Assembly (NCBI GenBank): GCA_964431655.1 | Contig: CAYSKJ010000090.1 | Location: forward strand, 1 to 8,492 | Direction of reading: 5' to 3' | Length of the DNA stretch: 8,492 nucleotides | Source: CAYMEV01 sp964431655 [NCBI: uncultured bacterium] | Lineage (GTDB): Bacteria; CAYMEV01 | Shown: one piece after another, positions 1 through 7,125 of the stretch | How positions within the stretch are numbered: the first letter of the stretch is position 1 | How the letters are laid out: every line of letters starts with the position of its first letter | Notes under the pieces: generated by a model | What the model was told of the DNA's origin: nothing | The model's input: only the letters and a program-made list of their open reading frames with translations | Databases searched by the model: none | Program-made: the position numbers and the translations under genes

Positions 1-453
1 AAATATATAGTAGAGGTTTCCACAAATCCTTATTTTACAGAAAAGATCTCCACCCAGGTAGCCAATTCAAACCAGATAGCCTTCACAAATGTAGAGGAAG
101 GCAATTATTACTGGAGGGTTATTGCTGTTGACAGAAAGGGAGTGCTTGGCGCTCCGTCAGCCACATTCTTTTTCAAGGTAATTGGCGAGATTGACCAGAG
201 GAGCCAGCTCCGCCCCTCCCTGACCCTTGACCAGCCCCTGATATTCGGCCCCTTTGTGATAATCACGGGTAAGACAGACAAGGGCTCAATAATCTTTGCC
301 AACAATGAAAGGTTTGATGTCCGTGATGACGGTACATTCCAGGCCACGGTGAAGGTTGAGATGTCCGGACAGCACTCAATTACAGTGGTTTCAAGAAATC
401 CTAAAAATGATATGGAAACATCCGAGCAAATTACCGTTCAGATTATAGTATAG
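1..453 (+). CDS. C-terminal part of a surface/periplasmic protein with FN3-like and Ig-like beta modules (FecR-type protein tail), 5' truncated
   Basis: The frame is open from the first base to a TAG at 451-453, giving 150 visible residues; the start lies upstream of the window. Residues 1-60 look like a fibronectin-III-type strand pattern: an early YIVEVSTNPYF strand, then YYWRVIAVDRKG, then a closing strand FFFKV. Residues 75-150 look like a second beta sandwich of the kind found in extracellular proteins (ITGKTDKGS, DVRDDGTFQATV, then a terminal strand ITVQIIV). Such tandem modules are typical of the C-terminus of FecR-domain and other exported proteins, where they act as binding or spacer modules; no catalytic motif is seen. 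The stop codon overlaps the probable ribosome site of the next gene, 12 bp away, so the two are probably cotranscribed. The FecR assignment is inference, since the N-terminal domain and signal peptide are not in view. Confidence 0.65.
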   Translation, partial: KYIVEVSTNPYFTEKISTQVANSNQIAFTNVEEGNYYWRVIAVDRKGVLGAPSATFFFKVIGEIDQRSQLRPSLTLDQPLIFGPFVIITGKTDKGSIIFANNERFDVRDDGTFQATVKVEMSGQHSITVVSRNPKNDMETSEQITVQIIV

Positions 454-465
454 GATAGCACATAT

Positions 466-1890
466 ATGACAAACATACTGCTTTTGGGCAGAGACAGCAC
501 CAGGATAATAAAGCTTCTTGAAAGTTATCATTACAGCATGATTTCAGCTGAAAACATGGATTCGCTGAAAAATGTCATCAGCAAACAGACTTCGCCGGAT
601 ATAGTAATCCTTATGAGTGATTTTCCTATAAGCGATATACAGTTCGGGCTTTCAGTCCTTTCCTCCCAAAGTATTGACTCACCGGTGATATATATTAAGA
701 CCGGCATGGAAAAGACTGACATAAACAGGCTGTTATTGTGGAATGTAGCCTGCCTGCTTAATGAGCCCCTATCCCGTGATGAGCTTATCTTTGCTGTAGA
801 AAAGGCGATAAAGGGCTACCATGAGGTAAAATACAGCACGGACTATGAAAAAATATATCTCCAGATAATGTATAAATTCAATATTCTCGCCGATATTGTT
901 AAAAAGGCAAATTCATCCCTTGACCGTTCAACCGTTGTTGAGTCCATCATGCAGAAGATTGAGGAGATAATAAAATGTGAAGGCTGGTCTCTTCTGCTGT
1001 TTAACAGGGAAAAGGACAGGCTGATATTTGAGGCTTCCAAAGGTACCATAGGAAGTGAACTGCAGGGTAAGGAAATGCCTGCTGATGCCGGAATTGTAGG
1101 GTATGTCATAAAAAATAATTTGCCGGTTTTGATAAACGATGTATCAAAGGATAAACTAAAATATGATGATATTGATCTCAGCTATAATTTTAATACCCGT
1201 TCTATTATATGCATCCCTCTCAAAAGCAGGGGCGTCACCATAGGCGCCATAGAAATCGTAAACAAAAAGTATAACCAGCTTTTTGACCAGAAGGACCTTG
1301 AACTGCTTCAAATACTCTCTGAACCCGCCGCCATAGCCCTGGAAAACTGCTTCTTGTTTGAGAAAACCAAGGAGCTCAGCCTTATAGACGATCTTACAAA
1401 GCTTTATAATTCCCGTTATTTGAATTATTATCTCGAACAGGAGATTGAACGTGAAAAGCGAACAAAAAAGCCCATATCCATGGTGTTTTTTGATATAGAC
1501 GGATTTAAAAGGATCAATGATAATTACGGCCACCTGGCAGGCAGCCAGGTTATCAGCGAGATCGGCAAGCTGCTCAAATTAAGCATTCGTAAAATGGATA
1601 TAGCCATACGGTATGGCGGTGATGAATTCATAATGCTTCTTCCTGAAACAAGCTCCGAAAACAGCCTTATCCTTGTCAAAAGGTTCCGGGATAAACTGAA
1701 CAGCCATATCTTTCTTGAAAACCTGGGGATAAATGAACACCTGACAGCCTCTTTCGGAATAGCAACCTTCCCCTTTAACTCAAATACCAAGGAAGAGCTT
1801 ATCAGCAATACCGATACCGCCATGTACTATATAAAGGAAAGGGGAAAAGACGGCATCTTCGTATTTAACAGCGATGAGATTATCCGCTAA
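466..1890 (+). CDS. Pseudo-receiver/GAF/GGDEF nucleotide cyclase, candidate Hypr-type (cyclic AMP-GMP) synthase
   Basis: 474 residues. Residues 1-115 have the alternating pattern of a response-regulator receiver, but the aligned phospho-acceptor is M50 (PDIVILMSDFP), the acidic pair is G8/R9 and the residue before the conserved Pro is E100 instead of Lys, so phosphorylation is unlikely. Residues 150-295 are a GAF domain. Residues 305-470 are a GGDEF domain: metal ligand D343 (FFDIDGFK), guanine-binding N351, signature GGDEF at 384-388, and an inhibitory RxxD site at 375-378 exactly five residues upstream. The position of the second base-contacting Asp (PleD D344) is S360 (GHLAGSQ). In known Hypr enzymes such as Geobacter GacA this Asp-to-Ser change permits ATP use and 3',3'-cGAMP synthesis. 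The ATG is preceded by a weak AGGA at 452-455. Domain calls are firm; the product (c-di-GMP, cGAMP or both) is inference. Confidence 0.9.
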   Translation: MTNILLLGRDSTRIIKLLESYHYSMISAENMDSLKNVISKQTSPDIVILMSDFPISDIQFGLSVLSSQSIDSPVIYIKTGMEKTDINRLLLWNVACLLNEPLSRDELIFAVEKAIKGYHEVKYSTDYEKIYLQIMYKFNILADIVKKANSSLDRSTVVESIMQKIEEIIKCEGWSLLLFNREKDRLIFEASKGTIGSELQGKEMPADAGIVGYVIKNNLPVLINDVSKDKLKYDDIDLSYNFNTRSIICIPLKSRGVTIGAIEIVNKKYNQLFDQKDLELLQILSEPAAIALENCFLFEKTKELSLIDDLTKLYNSRYLNYYLEQEIEREKRTKKPISMVFFDIDGFKRINDNYGHLAGSQVISEIGKLLKLSIRKMDIAIRYGGDEFIMLLPETSSENSLILVKRFRDKLNSHIFLENLGINEHLTASFGIATFPFNSNTKEELISNTDTAMYYIKERGKDGIFVFNSDEIIR

Positions 1891-2007
1891 AGGCTTTCTG
1901 CTGTTTTTCAGCACAGCCGGCAAGAAGGATGTTTTTTATTGATTGATCACAGCATGCTGATCTGATAGGATTGGAACAATCACTTTAATTTTTAGGAGTA
2001 GTAAAAT
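1891..2007 (+). other. Intergenic gap between the GGDEF gene and the chemosensory operon
   Basis: This is the longest gap in the window, with the one at 7126-7241. It holds an imperfect hairpin at 1892-1918: outer GGCT/AGCC, inner TGCTG/CAGCA, loop TTTTT. The only T-run (1932-1937) lies 13 bases past the stem, so it is not a textbook intrinsic terminator. A 10-bp perfect palindrome CAGCATGCTG occupies 1950-1959, flanked by GATC on both sides with unequal spacing, and could be an operator. A good ribosome site AGGAG (1994-1998) sits nine bases before the MCP start. I found no convincing -35/-10 pair. A separate promoter here is plausible from the gap length but not demonstrated; I see no small ORF and no recognisable riboswitch core. 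Confidence 0.4.
1950..1959. repeat. 10-bp perfect palindrome, possible operator
   Basis: CAGCATGCTG reads the same on both strands. It lies 48 bp before the MCP start, inside the only sizeable gap upstream of the chemosensory operon. Flanking bases are partly symmetric (GATCA on the left, ATC on the right) but out of register. No regulator family is recognised from it, and a 10-bp palindrome can occur by chance. Confidence 0.25.
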
Positions 2008-3249
2008 ATGAGACTAAAATTATTACTGGGGTTTCTGGTCATACTGCTTATCACAACCATAATCAACGGCTGGTTTTTTTACGGGGAAAAACCGAAGGAG
2101 GCCCTCATCGTTGTTTTGATTTCCATTATAAGCGCTTTTATCATCTCCTTTTACCTTTCATGGATATATACCAAAGAGATAAAAAAACTGGCTGCCTATG
2201 CTGAAAATGTTTCCAGGGGAGACCTGCGGGTAAAGCTGGATGTTAAGGGAAGTGACGAGGTAAAGAAGCTTTGCGATTCAATAAAAAGCATGATAGAATT
2301 TATTGCCATGCTCATAAAAGAAACAGGCACTATCTCCAAAACCATTAATAATGCATCCCAGGCCCTCTCAGCCTTCTCCGAGGAAATGAACGCCTCAACC
2401 CAGGAAATATCCTCAACCGTACAGGCTATTGCTTCGGGAGCCGAAAACCAGGCCAGGTCTTCAGAAAGGGTATTTGAGATTACAAAGAGAAATACCCTTT
2501 TCATGGAACAGATGTCTGACAAATCCAGGGATATCTATGAAAAAATTCAGGAAAGCCTTGAAAGCGCAAAGCTTGGTGTGGATAATATAAGCCAGGCAAT
2601 TGCAGACATGGAATCCATATTTAATTATTTTGAATCTTCCATTGAATCCATCAGGATATTTGAAAAACAGGCCCAGGAGATAGAAAGCATTGTCCAGATA
2701 ATAACAAGCATTGCTCTGCAGACCCATATTCTTTCAATAAATGCTACCATCGAGGCTGCAAGGGCAGGGGAATACGGAGAGGGATTTGCCGTGGTCGCTG
2801 ATGAAATCAGAAAGCTTGCCGATGAATCCAAAAGCTCTGCCAAGAAGATTGCCTCCATTTCTTCTGATATCAATCAGAATTCTTCAAAGGTCATAAACAC
2901 CATGGAAAACATTGCAAAGCAGATTAACAAGGGCAAGGGGGGGCTCAAAGACATCAATGCAAAACTCAGCAGTATTTTCAGCTCTGTCACAAACAATGCC
3001 CTTAGCATAAAGGAGATATCTTCCCTTTCAAACAAACAGCTGAGTGAATTTAAAGAGGTCGTGGACGCTGTCGCCCAGATATCAAAGATTGCTGAAGATA
3101 ATGCCGCCAGCACCCAGGAGGCTACCGCCTCCACCCAGGAACAGACAGCCTCTATGCAGGAGATGGTGGAGTCCATTCAGGAGCTCCATAAGCTGACGGA
3201 AAAGCTGAGAGGGACCATAAGCCGTTTTGTCATTGAAGATAATGGATAA
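2008..3249 (+). CDS. Methyl-accepting chemotaxis protein with no periplasmic ligand domain
   Basis: 413 residues. Two hydrophobic segments at about 4-25 and 32-53 are joined by only about six residues (GEKPKE), so there is no external sensing domain. A HAMP linker follows at about 54-105, then a long coiled-coil signalling domain. The hairpin tip at about 237-262 is clearly MCP-like ([20 protein letters not shown]), keeping the Glu and Arg that contact CheA/CheW and the neighbouring receptors (E249, R252), but with QTHILSIN where most receptors have QTNLLALN. Gln-Glu or Glu-Glu pairs in heptad register (125/126, 132/133, 370/371, 377/378, 384/385) are candidate methylation or deamidation sites. 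The ATG has AGGAG nine bases upstream. The stop overlaps the cheW start by 8 bp. The stimulus is unknown; a signal in the membrane, in the cytoplasm, or passed on by a partner protein is inferred. Confidence 0.93.
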   Translation: MRLKLLLGFLVILLITTIINGWFFYGEKPKEALIVVLISIISAFIISFYLSWIYTKEIKKLAAYAENVSRGDLRVKLDVKGSDEVKKLCDSIKSMIEFIAMLIKETGTISKTINNASQALSAFSEEMNASTQEISSTVQAIASGAENQARSSERVFEITKRNTLFMEQMSDKSRDIYEKIQESLESAKLGVDNISQAIADMESIFNYFESSIESIRIFEKQAQEIESIVQIITSIALQTHILSINATIEAARAGEYGEGFAVVADEIRKLADESKSSAKKIASISSDINQNSSKVINTMENIAKQINKGKGGLKDINAKLSSIFSSVTNNALSIKEISSLSNKQLSEFKEVVDAVAQISKIAEDNAASTQEATASTQEQTASMQEMVESIQELHKLTEKLRGTISRFVIEDNG

Positions 3250-3685
3250 AAGCAAATTTATCATCTTTTACTTTGCTGACAGCCTTTATGCCATGGATTT
3301 CAGCTTTTTGAGGGAGGCCCTTATCCAGACCCAGTATTTAAAGACAGGATTCCTTCACCCATGCATTGAAGGAATGGTAAATATAAGGGGTGATGTCATA
3401 CCTGTCCTTAACCCTTATAATACAGGGATAAATGAATCACCGACGCTTCTTCTGGTAATACGCTCCGGAATTCATATGCTGTCTTTTTTCTGCAGTGACA
3501 TTATAGACATAATTCCGGCCGCAGGCATTGCTGTATCCTCCATAAGCAGGAAAAAGGCTGATTATATATACGAGTATTTTAAATACAATGACCGCTGTGT
3601 CAATATCATAGATATTGAAAAATTCATTGTATATATGGAAAAAAATCTGGATACCGTTCACAAGCAATATAAGGAGAGTTTTTGA
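3242..3685 (+). CDS. cheW: CheW-family chemotaxis coupling protein
   Basis: 147 residues. The opening strand [15 protein letters not shown] followed by an REAL helix is the CheW fold start, and [13 protein letters not shown] (residues 45-57) carries the NxRG signature, with R49 in the position used for receptor and CheA contacts. A later DIIDIIP strand and a NIIDIEKF ending also fit. The usual DLR after the NxRG strand is replaced by NPYN, and the loop after it is short. It would bridge the MCP and CheA P5 in the signalling array. I chose the ATG at 3242, which overlaps the MCP stop in the string ATGGATAA, over an in-frame TTG at 3227 because the protein fits the family better from here. There is no good Shine-Dalgarno before it, so translation is probably coupled to the MCP. 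It ends in TGATG, sharing one base with cheY. Confidence 0.88.
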   Translation: MDKSKFIIFYFADSLYAMDFSFLREALIQTQYLKTGFLHPCIEGMVNIRGDVIPVLNPYNTGINESPTLLLVIRSGIHMLSFFCSDIIDIIPAAGIAVSSISRKKADYIYEYFKYNDRCVNIIDIEKFIVYMEKNLDTVHKQYKESF

Positions 3686-4050
3686 TGGAAAAGAATGTTC
3701 TGATAGTAGATGATGCCATGTTTATGAGAACGATGCTCAAAGAGATATTTAAAAGCATGGGGGTTGTCATTGCCGCAGAAGCTGAAAACGGTATGGAGGC
3801 AATAGAACTCTTCAAGAAACACAAACCCCGGCTCGTCACGATGGATATAGTGATGCCTGATATGGACGGCATTACAGCCGTTAAGGAAATTCTTAAAATA
3901 GACAGCGGCGCACGTATTATTATGTGCAGCGCCCTCGGACAGGAGGCTTTTGTAATGGAATCCATTGAAGCCGGAGCCAGGGATTTTATTGTCAAACCCT
4001 TTACCCCTGATGATATAAAAGAGGTAGTAAACAGGGTCCTGGAGGATTGA
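3685..4050 (+). CDS. cheY: CheY, single-domain chemotaxis response regulator
   Basis: 121 residues, a stand-alone receiver with every functional residue in place: acidic pair D9/D10 (VLIVDDAMFMR), phospho-acceptor D54 (VTMDIVMPDMDG), switch Ser S82 (IIMCSALGQEA) and K104 (FIVKPF). The sequence is of the Thermotoga/Bacillus CheY style rather than the enterobacterial one. It should take phosphate from CheA and be dephosphorylated by the CheC encoded two genes downstream. The start is the ATG at 3685, since AAGGAG at 3671-3676 lies eight bases before it; an in-frame TTG one codon earlier is less likely. No output domain is attached, so the target (flagellar switch, pilus motor or another system) cannot be told from the window. 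Confidence 0.95.
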   Translation: MEKNVLIVDDAMFMRTMLKEIFKSMGVVIAAEAENGMEAIELFKKHKPRLVTMDIVMPDMDGITAVKEILKIDSGARIIMCSALGQEAFVMESIEAGARDFIVKPFTPDDIKEVVNRVLED

Positions 4051-4057
4051 ACCTGCC

Positions 4058-6013
4058 ATGGATATGAAAAAATACCTGCACCTCTTTATTGATGAGGCAG
4101 AGAAGCATATCAAGAATCTCTTCAGCTTAATCAGCCAGCTTAAGGATACCGATAAATATGAAAAGACTGTTATAAACGAAGTTTTCAGGTCATCCCACTC
4201 AATAAAAGGGATGTCCTCGGCCCTTGGATTTTCTTCCATGGCAGAAACAGCTCATATGCTCGAGGAGATATTCCACTATTACAGAAAAAACCAGACGCCC
4301 GTGGATATTGAATATATTCCGAAACTCATGGAAGCATCTGAACTTCTTTATAATAAGCTTTCCAGAATAAAAGAAAAGAATACAGATGATATAAGCTCTG
4401 AAAATATAATGTCAGCCCTGAAAGGGGTGATGGATAAACTAAATGAAGCAAGCATGCCTGAAGAAGCCGGGCAACCTGACAGTGCTTCCCAGCAGGAATA
4501 TCCTTCAGCAATTATACATTTCAGGAAAATGCCCCTTGCCATGGCAAAGGCCTTTGTGCTGATCAAGAGGATCAAGGCCAATTACTCCGACGCCTCCTTT
4601 ATACCGTCCTACGAGGAAATTAAGAAAGGCCATTTCGAAGGAATACTCGAGATCGTCTGCGGACATCCGGATATCGGCAAATTTTTGAAGGACCAGGTAT
4701 CGTCAGAATCCTATATAGAACGAATTGAATATCTAAAGGCCGGCCTGAAGGATAAGACTCATGGAGATTCATTAAAGGGAGATATAGCTCTCCAGGCGCC
4801 TCAGCCCACCGCCGAATCCCAAAGGGCCTCCTCTGCAGGCAAAAAGATATGGCTGGGCGCTGATACCCTGGATAGTCTGATCAACCGCCTGGGACAGCTT
4901 TATATACATAAATCAATGCTGTCCAAATCCCTGCAGGAGGACAGCATTCATTTAATCGATGAGAGTTTCAGCAATGTTAGCAGTCTCATCGACAGAATAT
5001 ACAATAATATAATAAGCCTTAGAATGGTACCCTTCAGAACTGTAAGCGAAGAGTTTCCCTTCATAATAAAGATGGTCTCATCAAGACAGAACAAAAGCGT
5101 TAATTTTGAAATAAAGGGTTCTAACATAGAAATAGACAGGATTATACTGGAAGAGCTTAAAAACCCCCTGGTCCATATCCTGAGAAACGCTGTGGACCAC
5201 GGCATAGAGACCCCTGATGAAAGGGGAGAAAAAGGAAAGGATATAAAAGGGCATATCCGTATAAATGTGGAGAGAAAATCTGAATTCATCAGCATCAGTC
5301 TCAGGGATGACGGCAGGGGCCTTGATACAGCTAAAATAACCAGAAGAGCCCTGGAACTGAACCTGATAACGAGGAAAGAAGCGGAATCCATATCTGATAA
5401 TGAAGCCTTGATGCTTATTGCCCGGCCAGGCTTCACCATGCGCAGGGAGGCATCGGACATTTCAGGCAGAGGGGTTGGCATGGATATCGTTAAAACTACC
5501 ATAGAGTCCCTGGGCGGCCGGCTCATTATAAACACAGAAAAGGATGTTTACACGGATTTCATTCTCCAGGTTCCCCTGACTATGGCCATACAGGAAGTGG
5601 TGGTGGTAAATAACCAGGGATACACCTTTGCCCTGCCCAGCAGGTCCATTATGACCACAGCGGTAGCAGAAGAAAAAGACATAGTCACAGACAACGGCTT
5701 TCTTTTCATAAAGCATGGAGATACCCTCTATCCTGCCTATAGAATCAACAGCAGTTTCGGATTTACCTGCACCCAGGCCCTGTCTTACCCCCTCCATGTC
5801 ATAATGGTTGAAAATGCACCCAACCCCAATGCAATGATAATAGATGAAATAATTGAGACAAAGAAGGCTGTTATTCAAAAAGCCCGTTTCCCCTTCAGCA
5901 GGTACAATTTTCTTTCAGCCGTAACCATTGATGACTACGGTAAGCCCATGATGATAATAGACCCTCTGAGGCTCATAAGGTATAATACGACAAGCCCTTT
6001 TATTAAGGAGTAG
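4058..6013 (+). CDS. cheA: CheA chemotaxis histidine kinase
   Basis: 651 residues with the full order of domains. P1 (1-105) carries the phosphorylated H47 in RSSHSIKGMSSALG. A divergent P2-like CheY-docking domain spans about 150-226. P3 dimerisation covers about 263-330. The P4 ATPase (about 331-505) has the N box with N377/H381 (LRNAVDHGIE), G1 box DDGRG at 417-421 and G2 box GRGVGMD at 470-476. P5, the CheW-like regulatory domain, covers about 506-645. All catalytic motifs look intact, so it should be an active kinase that autophosphorylates under receptor control and passes phosphate to CheY. GGAGG at 4041-4045 inside the end of cheY lies 12 bases before the ATG, a rather long spacing; the next in-frame ATG (4064) would be worse. 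The gap to cheY is 7 bp and to cheC is 4 bp. Confidence 0.96.
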   Translation: MDMKKYLHLFIDEAEKHIKNLFSLISQLKDTDKYEKTVINEVFRSSHSIKGMSSALGFSSMAETAHMLEEIFHYYRKNQTPVDIEYIPKLMEASELLYNKLSRIKEKNTDDISSENIMSALKGVMDKLNEASMPEEAGQPDSASQQEYPSAIIHFRKMPLAMAKAFVLIKRIKANYSDASFIPSYEEIKKGHFEGILEIVCGHPDIGKFLKDQVSSESYIERIEYLKAGLKDKTHGDSLKGDIALQAPQPTAESQRASSAGKKIWLGADTLDSLINRLGQLYIHKSMLSKSLQEDSIHLIDESFSNVSSLIDRIYNNIISLRMVPFRTVSEEFPFIIKMVSSRQNKSVNFEIKGSNIEIDRIILEELKNPLVHILRNAVDHGIETPDERGEKGKDIKGHIRINVERKSEFISISLRDDGRGLDTAKITRRALELNLITRKEAESISDNEALMLIARPGFTMRREASDISGRGVGMDIVKTTIESLGGRLIINTEKDVYTDFILQVPLTMAIQEVVVVNNQGYTFALPSRSIMTTAVAEEKDIVTDNGFLFIKHGDTLYPAYRINSSFGFTCTQALSYPLHVIMVENAPNPNAMIIDEIIETKKAVIQKARFPFSRYNFLSAVTIDDYGKPMMIIDPLRLIRYNTTSPFIKE

Positions 6014-6017
6014 TGCA

Positions 6018-6647
6018 ATGGACAAAACCCAGGGATTTAAGCTGGCTTTAAGAGATGTATTGAAAGAGTTCGGCAATATCGGAACGGGATCCGCCTCCTA
6101 TGCCCTTTCCCATATGCTTGACAGAAAAATATATATCAATATTCCCTCTGTTTCAATATTCCCTATCTCTGAAATAAAGAACAGGCTATTCCCCGATAAC
6201 CAGCTCCAGGGCGCATTATATTTTGAAATACTTGGCGATGCTGACGGATGCTTTCTATTGATATTTGATGACCTGTCCATACGGGGGCTCCTGAATTACT
6301 TAAAAGGCAACAGAGAAAGGGATTTTGACCAGCTCGGCACGGAAGATGTTTCCTGCCTCGAAGAAATCGCCAATATAATAATCTGTTCCTACCTGCGCGG
6401 CCTCGGCTCTCTTCTAAATATTAAGCTGATGCCATCCATCCCTTCCTTTGCCTATGATCATATACAATCCCTCATAGATTTCGCCATAGTCCGGCAAAGC
6501 CTCAGCTTTACAAAATCCATGGTAATTGATACAGAGTTCAGGGATAATAAATCCTGCCTTAGGATAAGAGCCCTTTTCTTCCCGGGAATACTTCTCAACA
6601 AACTGATTTACAAGAAATATGAAATATATCCCTTTATAAATGGATAA
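6018..6647 (+). CDS. cheC: CheC, CheY-P phosphatase
   Basis: 209 residues, the normal size for CheC. Both family active-site motifs of the form [D/S]-x3-E-x2-N are present: D13/E17/N20 (DVLKEFGN) and S112/E116/N119 (SCLEEIAN). This two-site pattern separates CheC from CheX, which is shorter with one site, and from FliY, which carries an extra switch domain. The protein should hydrolyse CheY phosphate and, as in Bacillus and Thermotoga, bind CheD; the cheD gene follows directly. AAGGAG at 6005-6010 lies seven bases before the ATG and overlaps the end of cheA. The 3' end overlaps cheD by 8 bp in ATGGATAA. Confidence 0.93.
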   Translation: MDKTQGFKLALRDVLKEFGNIGTGSASYALSHMLDRKIYINIPSVSIFPISEIKNRLFPDNQLQGALYFEILGDADGCFLLIFDDLSIRGLLNYLKGNRERDFDQLGTEDVSCLEEIANIIICSYLRGLGSLLNIKLMPSIPSFAYDHIQSLIDFAIVRQSLSFTKSMVIDTEFRDNKSCLRIRALFFPGILLNKLIYKKYEIYPFING

Positions 6648-7125
6648 TATCATCAATATAGGCATGTCCGATATCGCCTTCGGGGGCGGAGGGCAAATAT
6701 TCAGGATAGTCGGCCTGGGCAGCTGTGTCGCTCTTACAATATATGATACTGATACGGGTTATTCAGCCATGGCCCATGTCATGCTTCCGAAAAGCACACA
6801 CACTGTACCGAAGGACTCATCACCGGGAAAATTCGCTGATACCGCAGTAAACTATATAATCGGAAAATACATATCCGAGGGCATATCAATCAGTAGCCTC
6901 AGAGCGAAAATAGCCGGAGGCTCCTGCATGTTCAGGAAAATAGAAGGGGGAAAGCTCAATATTGGGGAAAAAAATACCCTTTCCATAAAAAAGATACTCA
7001 AGAACCTCAATATACCACTTGTTGCTGAAGATACAGGAGGAAGCCACGGCAGAACCGTTGAATTTTACCCTGACAGCAAAAAGCTGGTGATAAACTCCCA
7101 CAGGTTCGGAAAAATTATTATATAA
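6640..7125 (+). CDS. cheD: CheD, chemoreceptor glutamine deamidase
   Basis: 161 residues. The catalytic Cys and His of the family are present as C29 (GLGSCVAL) and H46 (MAHVMLP) with the usual 17-residue spacing. Further family motifs are AKIAGGSCMF (about 89-98), NIGEKN and EDTGGSHGRTVEF. CheD converts selected receptor Gln residues to Glu, so that receptors can be tuned or methylated, and it is regulated by binding CheC. The third residue of the triad described for Thermotoga CheD, Thr21, aligns with I23 here, which may change activity. The ATG overlaps the cheC stop by 8 bp and has no evident Shine-Dalgarno, so translation is probably coupled to cheC. It is the last gene of the run before a 116-bp gap. 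Confidence 0.93.
   Translation: MDNIINIGMSDIAFGGGGQIFRIVGLGSCVALTIYDTDTGYSAMAHVMLPKSTHTVPKDSSPGKFADTAVNYIIGKYISEGISISSLRAKIAGGSCMFRKIEGGKLNIGEKNTLSIKKILKNLNIPLVAEDTGGSHGRTVEFYPDSKKLVINSHRFGKIII

Noticed and set aside
1892-1937. Intrinsic terminator after the GGDEF gene
   Set aside because: The hairpin has an internal loop and the T-run begins 13 bases after the stem, so it does not meet the usual form.
1971-1990. Sigma54-like TTGGAAC element before the MCP
   Set aside because: There is no GC dinucleotide at the correct distance downstream of the GG.
1891-2007. GEMM-type c-di-GMP/cGAMP riboswitch before the MCP
   Set aside because: I could not find the conserved GEMM core or its tetraloop pairing in this gap or in 7126-7241.
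3227-3241. TTG start for CheW adding five residues
   Set aside because: The ATG at 3242 gives the normal family N-terminus and a stop-overlapping start like that of cheD.
3658-4239. 193-codon open frame on the minus strand across cheY and the start of cheA
   Set aside because: It is antisense to genes with fully conserved active-site motifs, has no family features and no supporting start context; it is a shadow frame.
4948-5535. 195-codon open frame on the minus strand inside cheA
   Set aside because: It covers the P3/P4 coding sequence in reverse and is rich in Ser, Leu and Ile with no domain pattern, as expected for an antisense shadow.
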